From: Cladocopium goreaui
Lineage: Eukaryota > Sar > Dinophyceae > Suessiales > Symbiodiniaceae
Length of the DNA: 64,000 bases
Reading direction: 5' to 3'
Assembly: GCA_947184155.2 (NCBI GenBank)
Contig: CAMXCT020002699.1
Span: forward strand, 1 to 64,000
The notes under the pieces were generated by a model. The model was not told the DNA's origin. It searched no databases and worked only from the letters and a program-made list of their open reading frames with translations. Below, in pieces: positions 20,880 to 31,566 of the stretch (position 1 is the first letter of the stretch; each line of letters begins with the position of its first letter). The position numbers were made by a program, and so were the translations under genes.

Positions 20880-21119
20880 CTTTTGCCAGTGTGTCCTGCT
20901 GATAGTCACATGCTGAGACATTCAAAAATCATTAAGCCTTGCTTAGCTCAATGTAAAAGAAAATCACTCAAGCTTGCTGAAGACCTTAATGCGGAGTGAG
21001 GTAGGCAGAATGCTGAGGTCCTGTCAGGGACAAGAAACTGATAGCAAAACTGAAAGACCCATTATTTGACACTAAACTCAGTGATGTTAATGTCCAACAT
21101 TACCCATTACTTATGCTAA

Positions 21120-21240
21120 AGTAATCAATTAATTAACTAAATAATTGATTAATTATTGATTCATTAATTAGTTAATTAAGTAATTAACTAGCTAATTAAT
21201 TAATTAATTAATTAATTAATTAATCAATTAATTATTCTAA
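21120..21240. repeat. TTAA/TAATT simple repeat linker
   Basis: Runs of ATTAATTAATTAATTA, the extreme form of a linker type that fills nearly all introns and spacers of the element. Copy 2 has a shorter version at 41660-41760. Confidence 0.7.
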
Positions 21241-21414
21241 ACTGCAACAACAACCAGCAGCAGTGGCAAAACCACCCACATCACTTCAGAGCTGCACTCA
21301 TTTTTTCCTGCCAGCTAAGTAATTCTTCACAATGCCTCTGGTATAATTACTCAGGAAGTGACTAAGGCTTCTAATTAACTATATATCTGCTCAGCAGTCA
21401 TGCACCTGAGTTAA

Positions 21415-22131
21415 TTATACATCCACAACTTCCTTCACTGAGTCCTGAGGCTTGTGATCAATCTGAGGAGACTTTTGCATCAGCTGCCTGAGATCTAGTT
21501 CACTCATTTGATGAGTTTCCATGAACTTTCTCAGAGCTTCCTTATTCACAAGATCCTGAGACAGCTTCTGCTCCCAGTAGGACTGAGATCTTTTCACTGA
21601 GAGTTGAAGCTCAGCATGCAAAGCCCTGAGCTCACCTTGCTCCTCTTCCATGTTCTTAGCATCTTTCCTGAGCCTAAGCATTGTGAGCTCCTGAGATTCA
21701 AGTGCCTGCTCAAGTAGAAGAATCTTGGACTTCATGTCCTCAATCAGATCAGGTACATTGTCCAAGTCACTGAGCTTCTGATCTGATTCTGAGTTGTCCA
21801 GGAGCTTGTCAATCTCATTGATGTTCAGCTTTTGGAGCTCAGACTTGACATAGCCCTGAGCATCATTGGCAGTCCTGATAGGCTGAGGCTTCCAAACTGA
21901 GCTTCCCTGCATATTTGATAAAGCAGCATCCTGATGAGGTCTGCCTGAGCCCTTCCCTGTTGATGAAGAAGCAGTTGCTGCTGAGAATCCAGCTGGTGGA
22001 TCAGGCTCAGGAGGCTTGAACTGAGCTTGTCTGAACTGAGGAGCTACAAATGCACCCCAAGGCAATGGGTCCATTCTGAGCACCTCAGTGTAATATCTTT
22101 GAACCACTTCCTGAGACCAGCCATTGTGTTC
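21415..22131 (-). CDS. Cassette E1, exon 3: GW-YY-PLPW coiled-coil part
   Basis: 238 codons from the acceptor CTGCAG|GAA. Begins EHNGWSQEVVQRYYTEVLRMDPLPW, then FVAPQFRQAQF, a Pro/Ser-rich linker (FSAATASSSTGKGSGRPHQ) and heptad-rich helices to the C-terminus (DSVKEVVDV). It shares only the N-terminal motif and general architecture with A and C, so E is an older paralog. Confidence 0.7.
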   Translation of the reverse strand, partial: EHNGWSQEVVQRYYTEVLRMDPLPWGAFVAPQFRQAQFKPPEPDPPAGFSAATASSSTGKGSGRPHQDAALSNMQGSSVWKPQPIRTANDAQGYVKSELQKLNINEIDKLLDNSESDQKLSDLDNVPDLIEDMKSKILLLEQALESQELTMLRLRKDAKNMEEEQGELRALHAELQLSVKRSQSYWEQKLSQDLVNKEALRKFMETHQMSELDLRQLMQKSPQIDHKPQDSVKEVVDV

Positions 22132-22263
22132 CTGCAGGGTTGCAAATGGTGTCCATGAAAAAAATGACAACTATATCAGTTAATTAATGCTCATTGTCCT
22201 ATGCTAAAACACACAAACACACACCACCAAAAAAAACATCATCCATTTGTTCAACCCAGGCAC

Positions 22264-22565
22264 AGAGCATTCTCTACATCCTGATTGCCAGGGAATTCTG
22301 CTGAGGAAGACTTGATGGCCATTGCCACAGTCAACCTTAGGCTCCCCAAGGTATCTAGGATACTCCACAATGTTTTCTGAGTCCATGTTGTTGAAGAGTG
22401 CTAAGCATGAGGGTTCCTGAGGTGGATCATTGGGCTGAAGCTGGTAGCGCCCTTTGCCACCCTTCTGAGTCCACAAAACCTTGTCAGGCACCTCAGCAGG
22501 CTTCTCTTCAAACATAGGATGAGGTTTGCCTGAGCCTCTCCCATGATAGTCAAAGAAAGACATAG
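22264..22565 (-). CDS. Cassette E1, exon 2: zinc-ribbon exon
   Basis: Acceptor CTCAG|CT, ATG at 22563: MSFFDYHGRGSGKPHPMFEE, a short basic Gly-rich start, then KVLWTQKGGKGRYQL, YPRYLGEPKVDC and CGNGHQVFLSRIPWQSGCREC. GT donor TCT|GTGCCTGGG, phase 0. Read through, the frame runs into NKWMMFFLVV and stops. No decapeptide array. Confidence 0.7.
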
Positions 22566-22847
22566 CTGAGATGATATGGAGCAAAGGTTGATTAGTCCTG
22601 GCCCTTAGATTTGAGCCTTAAAAAGCTGAGGAATCACATAGACATGCACAAATATGAACATGCTACAACTTCATTGGTTAATTAATTAGCTAATTACTCA
22701 ATTATAAGAAACTTAAACATGCATAAGCATGCTAATTAATTAATTAATTGATTAATTAATTAGTTAATTAATCAAAATTGCCAAAAGTCTAAGATTATGT
22801 CCAAGCTGAGCACTAATCCCACACCACCAGAAACACCCTTCAGTCCT

Positions 22848-23459
22848 CTAGGGCTCTTCAGTCTTGGCCTTCTTGGACTTGGGCTCAGCATCTGAGGATG
22901 GATCTGATGCTGAATCATCACTGCTCATAGGCTGAGAGTCTAGGACCTGAGAATCATCAACCAGCTCCTGGGACCCAAAGGGTGTATCTGATGGTGCTTC
23001 ATCATCACTCCCCATAGGCTGAGAGTCTAAGACCTGAGAGTCCTTAGCCACCTCCATCACCTCATGGTCAGGCTGTGCATTCAACTCCTTTTCCATATCC
23101 TGAAACTTGCTGAGGGTAGCATCAAATGTATCAGACTTAGCAGGTTGGGCAGGCTGGGCAGGCTGAGGAAGAGGGATACACTCTGATGGCCAACCATCCT
23201 GAGCATCCTGAAGAGCTGTCTTGGGAATCCTAATCCATTGCCCCTGAGTGATCTTTGGGTAACCCTTGAAGTCTTTGAAGATCTGACTGAGTTCATTCCT
23301 GAAACTGAGCATCACCCAATCAGGCACAGCATCAGGATCCTCAAGCTGAACCAACTGCTGAGTGTAGTACTTCTGCAGCATGTCCACAAACTGTTCCTGA
23401 GAGCACCTGAGCTTCACCTTGATGTCAGCCATCTCAGCTGTCAGAGCCACCACCTTCAT
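22848..23459 (-). CDS. Cassette E1, exon 1b: acidic protein, basic tail
   Basis: Open from at least the in-frame ATG at 23459 (MKVVALTAEMADIKVKLRC). It has a helical N-terminal half with QKYYTQQL and a Pro/Ala/Gln-rich linker (PQPAQPAQPAK). Then come DSQVLDSQPM-type acidic repeats and SSDAEPKSKKAKTEEP, identical at protein level to form A. TAG follows. The true 5' end is probably the acceptor CATGAAG|GTGGTG at about 23453. Confidence 0.6.
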   Translation of the reverse strand: MKVVALTAEMADIKVKLRCSQEQFVDMLQKYYTQQLVQLEDPDAVPDWVMLSFRNELSQIFKDFKGYPKITQGQWIRIPKTALQDAQDGWPSECIPLPQPAQPAQPAKSDTFDATLSKFQDMEKELNAQPDHEVMEVAKDSQVLDSQPMGSDDEAPSDTPFGSQELVDDSQVLDSQPMSSDDSASDPSSDAEPKSKKAKTEEP

Positions 23460-23507
23460 GGAGTTGCTTAAAGAACCACCCAAAAATAAAACTCATTAAC
23501 TAATTCA

Positions 23508-23672
23508 TTAATGGATTTCCCATTGGGAAACAAAAAAACAAATCCAAGCCTTAGGACTCAAAGAGAATTTCTCCAGAGTCAGGAGGATATTCCTGAGGCT
23601 GGAAAACCATTCCACAAGATGATAATTGTAGTCCTTCCTGAGCTTGTCCATCTCAGTGTTGAATTGCTCCAT
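23508..23672 (-). CDS. Cassette E1, exon 1a
   Basis: ATG at 23672 after CTCAG|CC: MEQFNTEMDKLRKDYNYHLVEWF. The frame is open to 23508, but the 3' part is likely intron; donor candidates include CTCAG|GAATAT and a GA at CTG|GAGAAA. Copy 2 differs by a 3-nt deletion (one Leu). Which donor joins exon 1b cannot be settled by eye. Confidence 0.45.
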   Translation of the reverse strand: MEQFNTEMDKLRKDYNYHLVEWFSSLRNILLTLEKFSLSPKAWICFFVSQWEIH

Positions 23673-23759
23673 GGCTGAGCTGATGGGATGCAAAGAAGCT
23701 GGCTAGAATGGGCTTGAGCCTTCACAAGCAAAGAAATAAATCCCCCCATGTGAGATGAA

Positions 23760-23960
23760 AATGGATTGAAATCAAATGAAAAGCAATTCCTTTGTTAATT
23801 AATAAATTAAGTTGAAATCAATTCAAAGTAAAGTGAAAATCAATTGAAAAACAATTTAATTAAACAAATTGAAAATCAATCGAAATTAATTTGAAATCAT
23901 TTGAAATCAATTGAACATCAGTTGAAAATGAATTGAAATCAATTGCAATCAAAACCAAAG
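23760..23960. repeat. Diverged GAAATCAATTGAAA repeats
   Basis: Degenerate copies of the 21-bp minisatellite found near the right end; a similar patch is at 44290-44480. Confidence 0.6.
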
Positions 23961-23999
23961 GCTTTCCAAAGGATGAGTTTCAGCCAAGCAAAAAAAAAC

Positions 24000-26110
24000 A
24001 TGAATGATCCTGATACACAATAGTATGGTTTGTTTGAGGGTACACTATTGTGTCCAGCTGCTTCCTGAGGTTATGTTTTTTTTTCAAGCATTTCCTTTCC
24101 CTTTTCATTTACTAAAGTTTGTTTCCTTTTACTTAGCTTCATCCTTCTTGGAATCAAAACCAAAGGCTTTCCAAAGGATCAGTTTTAGCCAAGCAAAAAA
24201 AAACATGAATGATCCTGATACACAATAGTATGGTTTGTTTGAGGGTACACTATTGTGTCCAGCTGCTTCCTGAGGTGATGTTGTTTTTTAACATTCCCTT
24301 TGCATTTTCCTTTGCTAAAGCTTTTTTTTATTTTCTCAATTAATTAGTTTCTTTTATTTAGAATTCTCAGAAATGCACAATTTCCCAAAATATATGATGC
24401 CTTATCAAAACCCAATTAAAAAACATGACTCAAACAATTTTTCAAGGGGGTAGTCCATGAGCAACCCTGATACACAATAGTGTGGTTTGTTTGGGGGTAC
24501 ACTATTGTGTCCAGCTGCTTCCTGAGGTGATTGTTTTTTTTTTTCAACCATTTCCTTTTCTTTTTCCTTTGCTAAAGTTTGTTTCCTTTTACTTAGCTTC
24601 ATTTTTCTTGGATTCAAAACCAAAGGCTTTCCAAAGGATTAGTTTCAGCCAAGCAAAAAAAAACATGAATGATCATGATACGCAATAGTATGGTTTGTTT
24701 GAGGGTACACTATTGTGTCCAGCTGCTTCCTGAGGTGATTTTGTTTTTTAACATTTCCTTTGCATTTTCCTTTGCTAAAGTTTTTTTATTTTCTCAATTA
24801 ATTAGTTTCTTTTATTTAGAATTCTCAGAAATGCACAATTTCCCAAAATATATGATGCCTTATTAAATCCCAATTAAAAAACATGACTCAAACAATTTTT
24901 CAAGGGGGTAGTCCATGAGCAACCCTGATACACAATAGTGTGGTTTGTTTGGGGGTACACTATTGTGTCCAGCTGCTTCCTGAGGTGATTGTTTTTTTTT
25001 CAACCATTTCCTTTTCCTTTTCCTTTGCTAAAGTTTGTTTCCTTTTACTTAGCTTCATTTTTCTTGGAATCAAAACCAAAGGCTTTCCAAAGGATTAGTT
25101 TCAGCCAAGCAAAAAAAAACATGAATGATCATGATACACAATAGTATGGTTTGTTTGAGGGTACACTATTGTGTCCAGCTGCTTCCTGAGGTGATTTTGT
25201 TTTTTAACATTTCCTTTACATTTTCCTTTGCTAAAGTTTTTTTTTATTTTCTCAATTAATTAGTTTCTTTTATTTAGAATTCTCAGAAATGCACAATTTC
25301 CCAAAATATATGATGCCTTATTAAAACCCAATTAAAAAACATGACTCAAACAATTTTTCAAGGGGGTAGTCCATGAGCAACCCTGATACACAATAGTGTG
25401 GTTTGTTTGGGGGTACACTATTGTGTCCAGCTGCTTCCTGAGGTGATTGTTTTTTTTCAACAATTTCCTTTTCCTTTTCCTTTGCTAAAGTTTGTTTCCT
25501 TTTACTTAGCTTCATTTTTCTTGGAATCAAAACCAAAGGCTTTCCAAAGGATTAGTTTCAGCCAAGCAAAAAAAACATGAATGATCATGATACACAATAG
25601 TATGGTTTGTTTGAGGGTACACTATTGTGTCCAGCTGCTTCCTGAGGTGATTTTGTTTTTTAACATTTCCTTTACATTTTCCTTTGCTAAAGCTTTTTTT
25701 TATTTTCTCAATTAATTAGTTTCTTTTATTTAGAATTCTCAGAAATGCACAATTTCACAAAATATATGATGCCTTATTAAAACCCAATTAAAAAACATGA
25801 CTCAAACAATTTTTCAAGGGGGTAGTCCATGAGCAACCCTGATACACAATAGTGTGGTTTGTTTGGGGGCACACTATTGTGTCCAGCTGCTTCCTGAGGT
25901 GATTTTTTTTTTTCAACCATTTCCTTTTCTTTTTCCTTTGCTAAAGTTTGCTTCCTTTTACTTAGCTTCATTTTTCTTGGATTCAAAACCAAAGGCTTTC
26001 CAAAGGATCAGTTTTAGCCAAGCAAAAAAAAACATGAATGATCCTGATACACAATAGTATGGTTTGTTTGAGGGTACACTATTGTGTCCAGCTGCTTCCT
26101 GAGGTGATTT
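24000..26110. repeat. Hairpin satellite array 4 (10 units)
   Basis: The longest array in copy 1, with regular alternation of long (about 250 bp) and short (about 205 bp) units from about 24013 to 26060. Five long-short pairs form a higher-order repeat of about 455-460 bp. It lies upstream of E1 and next to the right-end minisatellite. Confidence 0.85.
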
Positions 26111-26114
26111 TGTT

Positions 26115-26920
26115 TTTTAATCAAGTAAATTGAAATCAAGTAAATTGAAATCAATTGAAAGTAAATTGAAATCAATTGAAAGTAAATTGAAATCAATTGA
26201 AAGTAAATTGAAATCAATTGAAAGTAAATTGAAATCAATTCAAAATAAATTGAAATCAATTGAAAGTAAATTGAAATCAATTCAAAATAAATTGAAATCA
26301 ATTCAAAATAAATTGAAATCAATTCAAAATAAATTGAAATCAATTGAAAGTAAATTGAAATCAATTGAAAGTAAATAATAAATTGAAATCAATTGAAAGT
26401 AAATTGAAATCAATTGAAAGTAAATTGAAATCAATTCAAAATAAATTGAAATCAATTGAAAGTAAATTGAAATCAATTGAAAGTAAATTGAAATCAATTC
26501 AAAATAAATTGAAATCAATTGAAAGTAAATTGAAATCAATTGAAAGTAAATTGAAATCAATTGAAAGTAAATTGAAATCAATTGAAAGTAAATTGAAATC
26601 AATTGAAAGTAAATTGAAATCAATTGAAAGTAAATTGAAATCAATTGAAAGTAAATTGAAATCAATTGAAAGTAAATTGAAATCAATTGAAAGTAAATTG
26701 AAATCAAATTCAATTGAAAGTAAATTGAAATCAATTGAAAATAAATTGAAATCAATTGAAAGTAAATTGAAATCAATTGAAAGTAAATTGAAATCAATTG
26801 AAAGTAAATTGAAATCAATTGAAAGTAAATTGAAATCAATTGAAAGTAAATTGAAATCAATTCAAAATAAATTGAAATCAATTCAAAATAAATTAAAATC
26901 AATTTAAATCTATCAATTTT
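26115..26920. repeat. 21-bp minisatellite, about 37 copies
   Basis: Unit AAATTGAAATCAATTGAAAGT with a common variant ending CAAAA. Each unit contains the palindrome CAATTG. The long frames on both strands (LKSIESK and ISIYFQL repeats) are by-products of a 21-bp period that never makes a stop. Confidence 0.9.
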
Positions 26921-27003
26921 TTTTGATTTTACACTATTCTGTACCCGGTAATTTGTTTTTTCCACACTATTCTGTTACCCAAATTTGTTTGGGGGGGGGG
27001 GCT

Positions 27004-27030
27004 CCCCACACTAATCAGTAACCAACATTA
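27004..27030 (-). mobile_element. Right terminal inverted repeat, copy 1
   Basis: Perfect reverse complement of 4906-4932. Inside it lie two ACACTATTCTGT motifs (about 26930-26942 and 26963-26975) and a G run, so both ends carry doubled subterminal copies of the hairpin-arm motif, possible transposase binding sites. Confidence 0.7.
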
Positions 27031-27627
27031 TACATAATTCCCTTGGTAGTGCTCCTGAAAACTGCACGGAGTCTAACGGGTTCTCACCCATCATTTGATG
27101 GGCCACTGGCAAACCCTACAATGTAAGGCAAAAACGGCAAGGAAAAATGGGCGACCAAGCTGGCAAAATCAGCGATGCCAGCAGGGCAACGCGATTGGAA
27201 TGCAAAGTGCCCAACTGCCGTGGCGAAAAGGCTGTCGCCTCGCTTGCCTGCGAAAAACCTTCCTGCCCTTCGGCAGGGAAGGCGCAGGTAAGGGAAGCAG
27301 CCGCCCGAAGGCGACAAGAGTTTGCCCGAGAAAGGCAAGCTTAAACAAAAAAGGCTTCACTCACTCGGGCGCTGGCTGGTGCAAGACGTGGGCGTTGGCA
27401 CGGCTAGGGCGCGGCGAAGCAGGAGACGTCGTCTGCTGGGGCAAGCGCCGGAGCACGGCTCTTGCGTTTTCTCGCTGCAAGGCCACAGACAAGGCTTGAA
27501 GCAGCTGCTCAACGCCCTGGGACGCCGTCAGCCCGATGCAAGCTCCATGCAACGCCCCAAGCTTTTTCCAAGTGGCAGAAGCGGTGGGGCCCCACCCACC
27601 GGCGGGTGCAGAGACATCTGGGGAGAT
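27031..27627. other. Right flank, GC-rich, no gene recognised
   Basis: The composition changes sharply at the repeat boundary (GC-rich, few CTNAG). Several overlapping open frames exist on both strands but none is recognisable. The stretch up to about 27593 is repeated at 47563-48123 up to the N gap. Confidence 0.5.
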
Positions 27628-28010
27628 GAGAGATGAAAAGTTGCACGCCCTTGTGGCGCGAAGCCGATTTCGAAGTGAAAAGGTACAAAACACCTCAGCG
27701 TCGGACCGCTTTTGGAAGTTGAGATGTTGAAAAAGTGCACGGCGTTGTGGCGCGAAGCACATTTCGAAGTCAAAAGTGTTAAAAACTGAGGGTCCCGGAG
27801 CACTTTTGGAAGTTGAGATGTCGAAAAAGTGCACGCCGTTGTGGCGCGAAGCACATTTGGAAGTCAAAGGTGTTAAAAACTGGCGGTCTCGGAGCACTTT
27901 TGGAAGTTGAGATGTCGAAAAAGTGCACGGCGTTGTGGCGCGAAGCACATTTCGAAGTCAAAAGTGTTAAAAATTGAGGGTCTCGGCGACATTTTGGACG
28001 TTCAGACGTC
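27628..28010. repeat. 94-bp Symbiodiniaceae-type tandem repeat
   Basis: Units start near 27718, 27812 and 27906 (exact 94-bp spacing), with a degenerate unit before and a partial one after. Core GTTGTGGCGCGAAGCACATTT. I recognise this as a widespread repeat of Symbiodiniaceae genomes, where its reading frames are often predicted as proteins. Not a gene. Confidence 0.75.
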
Positions 28011-28186
28011 GTTTCGTACGGTAGGTGGCGTGGATTGTGCATCCACTGAAAAGTGACTAAAACGTGAGGGTTTTGTAGCATTTTCAAAAACGATGGCAGG
28101 CGTGGGAGATTTGACGAGGATCTGCACAGATGCATTTTTCGTGGCAGGCGCAGTACAAGAGGCATCTTCAGCAGAGACAGATGCAT

Positions 28187-28480
28187 GGATGAATCGATAG
28201 AGAAACAGAACGAAGAACATGGTGATGGATAGCTGTGGACATGGATCGATGAAGAGATGGACGGAAAAAAACACTAACAGAGAGAAGTAAGTGGATGGAT
28301 GAATGGCTGGATAGACAGAAAGATAGACAGTTTAATAGATAGGTGAATAAACAAATCGATCGATAGATACATGAATAGACAGGTAGATAGGCAGATGGCT
28401 AGAAAGGTAGCTCTGTAGATAGATGGCGAAAGAGAGACACAGAGAGAAAGAGAGAAAGAGAGACAGAAAGGGAGAAACAC
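28187..28480. repeat. GATA/GATG and AGAG simple repeats
   Basis: Imperfect tetranucleotide repeats (GATGGATGAAT, GATAGATA) grading into AGAGAGAAAG runs. Leucine/serine-rich frames here are artefacts. Confidence 0.7.
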
Positions 28481-29440
28481 TCAACCACCTTTCAATCCAT
28501 CAGTGGGTTCGCTCTGCCATTTTTGCGTCACACCAACTCACCTCTCCTATAGGTTTTGCATTTTTGAAACTTCCGCCACCGCCTTGATCCGCCTTGTGCG
28601 GTACTACTGGTAATAATATTATTCAATATTTTTGCCACGAAATTATTTTATTTCCAGAAGATAAACAGAACATAATAATACAAATTCTTATTTATTTATT
28701 GGTTGATGATGCTCTTGCGCCTATCGGTCAGGCTCACCGAGTTTTCGGTGCCCTATCGAGCTACAACTGGGTTGGAGCAGCATTTTCAACATGCCGCAAA
28801 CCCAAAAAAGTATGTAGATATATGTAGACAAGGCAGCCCAGCTGCCAAAATCGCAGCGCCATCATCGAACCCTTCAACTCCACAAATTTGATCAATCTTC
28901 CTGGAAGACCGGAACTTGATGCTTCAGAGGCAACTGACATCACATCATTGCTGTACAGTATCTGTATGAGGCATATGCACCTCGATGGTTTCCAAATAGT
29001 GATCCAATGTCCGGGAAACTTCACCCAAGCTTCAATGGAGCCCGATTGCCTGCCTTCACGACCCTGGTGCTTCCTCCAACTTGGCACCTGCACAGTTAAA
29101 TGACATCCCTTCAACCAATGTCTTCAGGGCTCCCCCGGCCTGCTATAGCGAGTTTTGTTGTGCCTATATGATGCTCCTGACCAGGGTCTATCGAATCTAA
29201 TCCAATCCAACTTTTTCAAGCCTTCAACCCCAAAAATTCAATTCTTGGTTTTTAATAGACTGACTATCTGCCACTTATAGCTTGCTGAAGAGCACCTTTT
29301 TCAAACTGTCTGGTTTTTGTGGGCGTGCCCTATCTGCAACACCTGAGGGCAATTGCTAACACCGGCTCTGTCTTGCGCGTAATTTCCTGTCGAGCACAAG
29401 GAAATTCTACGTCCATCGGGTAAAGAAACGTTTTCGCTGG
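28481..29440. other. Flank, no gene recognised
   Basis: Mixed-composition sequence with short open frames only. No supported exon, repeat or RNA gene seen. Confidence 0.35.
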
Positions 29441-29640
29441 TGAAACCCATTTCTGTATATTCCCCAATCCCAAGCGTTTCTCGTGATTCAACTCCCATGA
29501 GGAAGATACAACGCGACGAAAGACTTCGAAAGTTCTGGAACTTTCTCCATCCGCCTCCCCCCCGTGCAGCATGCCTTCCAAAAAACTCAGCTCCGTCGCA
29601 AGCTGCTCACGCTGGGCCAGGCGTTGTTGAAATGCACTAG
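29440..29640 (-). CDS. Possible host exon
   Basis: Inside a longer minus-strand open frame, a section reads FQQRLAQREQLATELSFLEG and then EVFRRVVSSSWELNHEKRLG, with heptad-like spacing and ordinary amino-acid usage. Boundaries are not determined and no family is recognised. Confidence 0.25.
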
Positions 29641-29707
29641 TGGCTCCAATCCAAATCCCCGTAGAGACCTGACGCGGGATCGCCGCTGTTCGAATGCTGG
29701 GAAAACC

Positions 29708-29759
29708 ACTCAAATCCAATGGTTCCCCGGTTCCCATTCTCTGCCCATTGGATTTGAGT
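29708..29759. repeat. 15-bp inverted repeat
   Basis: Arms 29708-29722 and 29745-29759 (ACTCAAATCCAATGG and its complement) pair perfectly over a 22-nt loop; a further partial copy of the second arm follows at about 29768. Confidence 0.8.
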
Positions 29760-29950
29760 GGAAAAAGCCCATTGGATTTGTATCTTTTCCCTGTTCCCGT
29801 TCTGATCCATTTCCCTGTGTAGGAAAGAAGGTTTTGGGGGGTGAACAAAACCCAAGAAACCACAGCCGTGGCCCATGAACATAAAAATTCATGAATTTAC
29901 AACATCAATTTCGGACCCGCTATGAATGATGAGGCTACTGTATAAACAAT

Positions 29951-30101
29951 AATGTGGTAAAAGCAAGAATAAACCATCCCATCAACCAACTATTTGGAAG
30001 TCATTGGAAGTCATTTCACATCAGCCCAAATAAGGGTATACACGATAATGAGCCTGTATTGGGGATGGTTTATTGTTAACTTTACCTGGTTTTACCACAT
30101 T
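29951..30101. mobile_element. 151-bp fold-back (MITE-like) sequence
   Basis: Ends AATGTGGTAAAA (29951-29962) and TTTTACCACATT (30090-30101) are exact inverted copies. A second internal pair, AATAAACCATCCC (29968-29980) and its complement (30062-30074), adds 13 bp. Size and structure fit a small non-autonomous element; no clear target duplication. Confidence 0.55.
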
Positions 30102-30260
30102 GATAATTCTGAGGAAACTAGTGGCAATAACTAGTCAACATGGCTCGGCTAGAAAATCACCGATATTCACATGGTCAATCTTAGATACCCTGCCAAAAAA
30201 AGGGACAATTCTTAGCTGGTGAGTAGATAATCCCATTGATACCAAAAGACTAAAGGATTC

Positions 30261-30361
30261 CCATCTGGTTATTTAACATAGCCATGGAAAATCACCATTT
30301 TTAATAGGTAAACCATCTATAAATGGGCCATGTTCCATGGCTATGTTAAATAACCAGATGG
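30261..30361. repeat. 29-bp perfect inverted repeat
   Basis: Arms 30261-30289 and 30333-30361 match over all 29 bp around a 43-nt loop. Could be another short fold-back element. Confidence 0.85.
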
Positions 30362-30399
30362 TAGTTTCCACCCATCCAGCCGATTGACCTAGTTGCAAA

Positions 30400-31560
30400 C
30401 TCAGGCTCCATCAGCCATCAACTTCGGGGATTTCCCAGCGGGGCTTCGAAGCCCGGCAGCCTGACGATAGAAGATGCCACTCGTCACCCATACGGCCTTC
30501 TCAGCCTGATCGCAACGCTGGAAGATGTGCAAATTTGTTGGGAAGAAACTATCTCCCCTGGAGATGGGGATGAGGTTTTCAAGGATTTTCTTGACAGTGA
30601 TGGAGTCAACGACATGAAATGCTCGGATATGATAGAAAACAATGAACATCAGCTTTAGATGGACATTCGAATGGGCGGTTTGATGTTTCCACGTCAAACT
30701 GCCAAGATACCAAGAGTAGAAGCAAGAGTAGAAGTGATGGTTTGGACTTTCAAATGCCAACTTTGGACCAGCCATACCTTCAAAAAGCACTCTTCAGATC
30801 CACAATGAAGACTACGCGCCCCAATCATCATGGATTCATTCCAAATTTCCTGCATTTCCTCATGGTGTAGCGCGTATAGTGACTTTGGCAACTAAAACGC
30901 TAACACCCCAATCAAACAACCCAGGAGGTTTAAAGATCTGAATTATTGAATTGAGATGAATTGAGATCCCAGGTGGTATGGTCACATAAGCACATCAATT
31001 GTCATGTTCGTATGCCACGCTACCACTGGTTTTGTGGCTAAACCATGCAAAACCCCGTTCTTTGCTGGGCAGTTTCCAACTTACGAAATATCGTGAATAA
31101 AACAATAATTGTTTCTTTGTGTCACACAAGTGCGAAACCATTTTTTCACGGTGGAACCCTGATGAAATTCATGGATATGTATCCTTTTTTCTTCTACTCC
31201 ATATGGGTACTAGGGTGTTTCTCTAAATTGACCCGAAAAAACATTGAAATCTTGACAAAAACATCGCGCGGGCCGCGGGCAGGGTCCGATCAGAAACTCC
31301 CAGACGTTGACGAAAAATGATCTTACCAAGCTAAAAAATGTCGCGATTTCCATCGAAGTCATTGACCTTCTGGCCCAAGGATACCTACTTGGTATGGGAC
31401 TTGGACCATCCATTGGTATCACTTAATTCATTTGATTTATTTACATGCATTCCAGTATCTACATCTATCTGTGAATGTTTATGTTTATGAAGGTAACATA
31501 TATCTATTATATATTTCATATATTAACTACATACATTAAATGAAACTATAATCATAAATA
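30400..31560. other. Flank, no gene recognised
   Basis: Minus-strand frames at 30401-30891 look protein-like in short pieces (GARSLHCGSEECFLKVWLVQ) but overlap in different frames, as in a decayed gene or retroelement. I cannot assign a family. Confidence 0.3.
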
Positions 31561-31566
31561 TGCTAA

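Larger units (their letters stand above)
4906..27030. mobile_element. 22.1-kb terminal-inverted-repeat element, copy 1
   Basis: The unit is bounded by perfect 27-bp inverted repeats. In + order it contains an AT-rich left end, hairpin array, cassette A1, C1, hairpin array, A2, a truncated exon copy, C2, hairpin array, E1, hairpin array, a 21-bp minisatellite and the right end. All genes read leftwards. It carries neither gene X nor the transposase-like ORF found in the other copies, so it may be non-autonomous or internally rearranged. CTNAG enrichment marks its interior against the flanks. That the whole interval moved as one unit is inference; a chance pairing of ends from nested elements is the main alternative. 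Confidence 0.55.

Noticed and set aside
23715-23729. GGCTCAAG as a relic of the dinoflagellate spliced leader
   Set aside because: Only eight bases match, and the paralog motifs diverge exactly there.
24000-26110. CRISPR-like array
   Set aside because: Repeats are hairpins, but spacers are themselves conserved 205-255-bp sequence in a eukaryotic context.
26324-26965. Long open frames with ISIYFQL or LKSIESK repeats
   Set aside because: They come from a 21-bp repeat with no stop in several frames on both strands; also at 46599-47441.
27361-28186. Minus-strand frames across 27.4-28.2 kb
   Set aside because: Translations of the 94-bp repeat and GC-rich flank; known type of false gene in Symbiodiniaceae.
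30401-30891. Retrotransposon coding remnant
   Set aside because: Protein-like pieces seen, but no reverse transcriptase or integrase motif could be identified.
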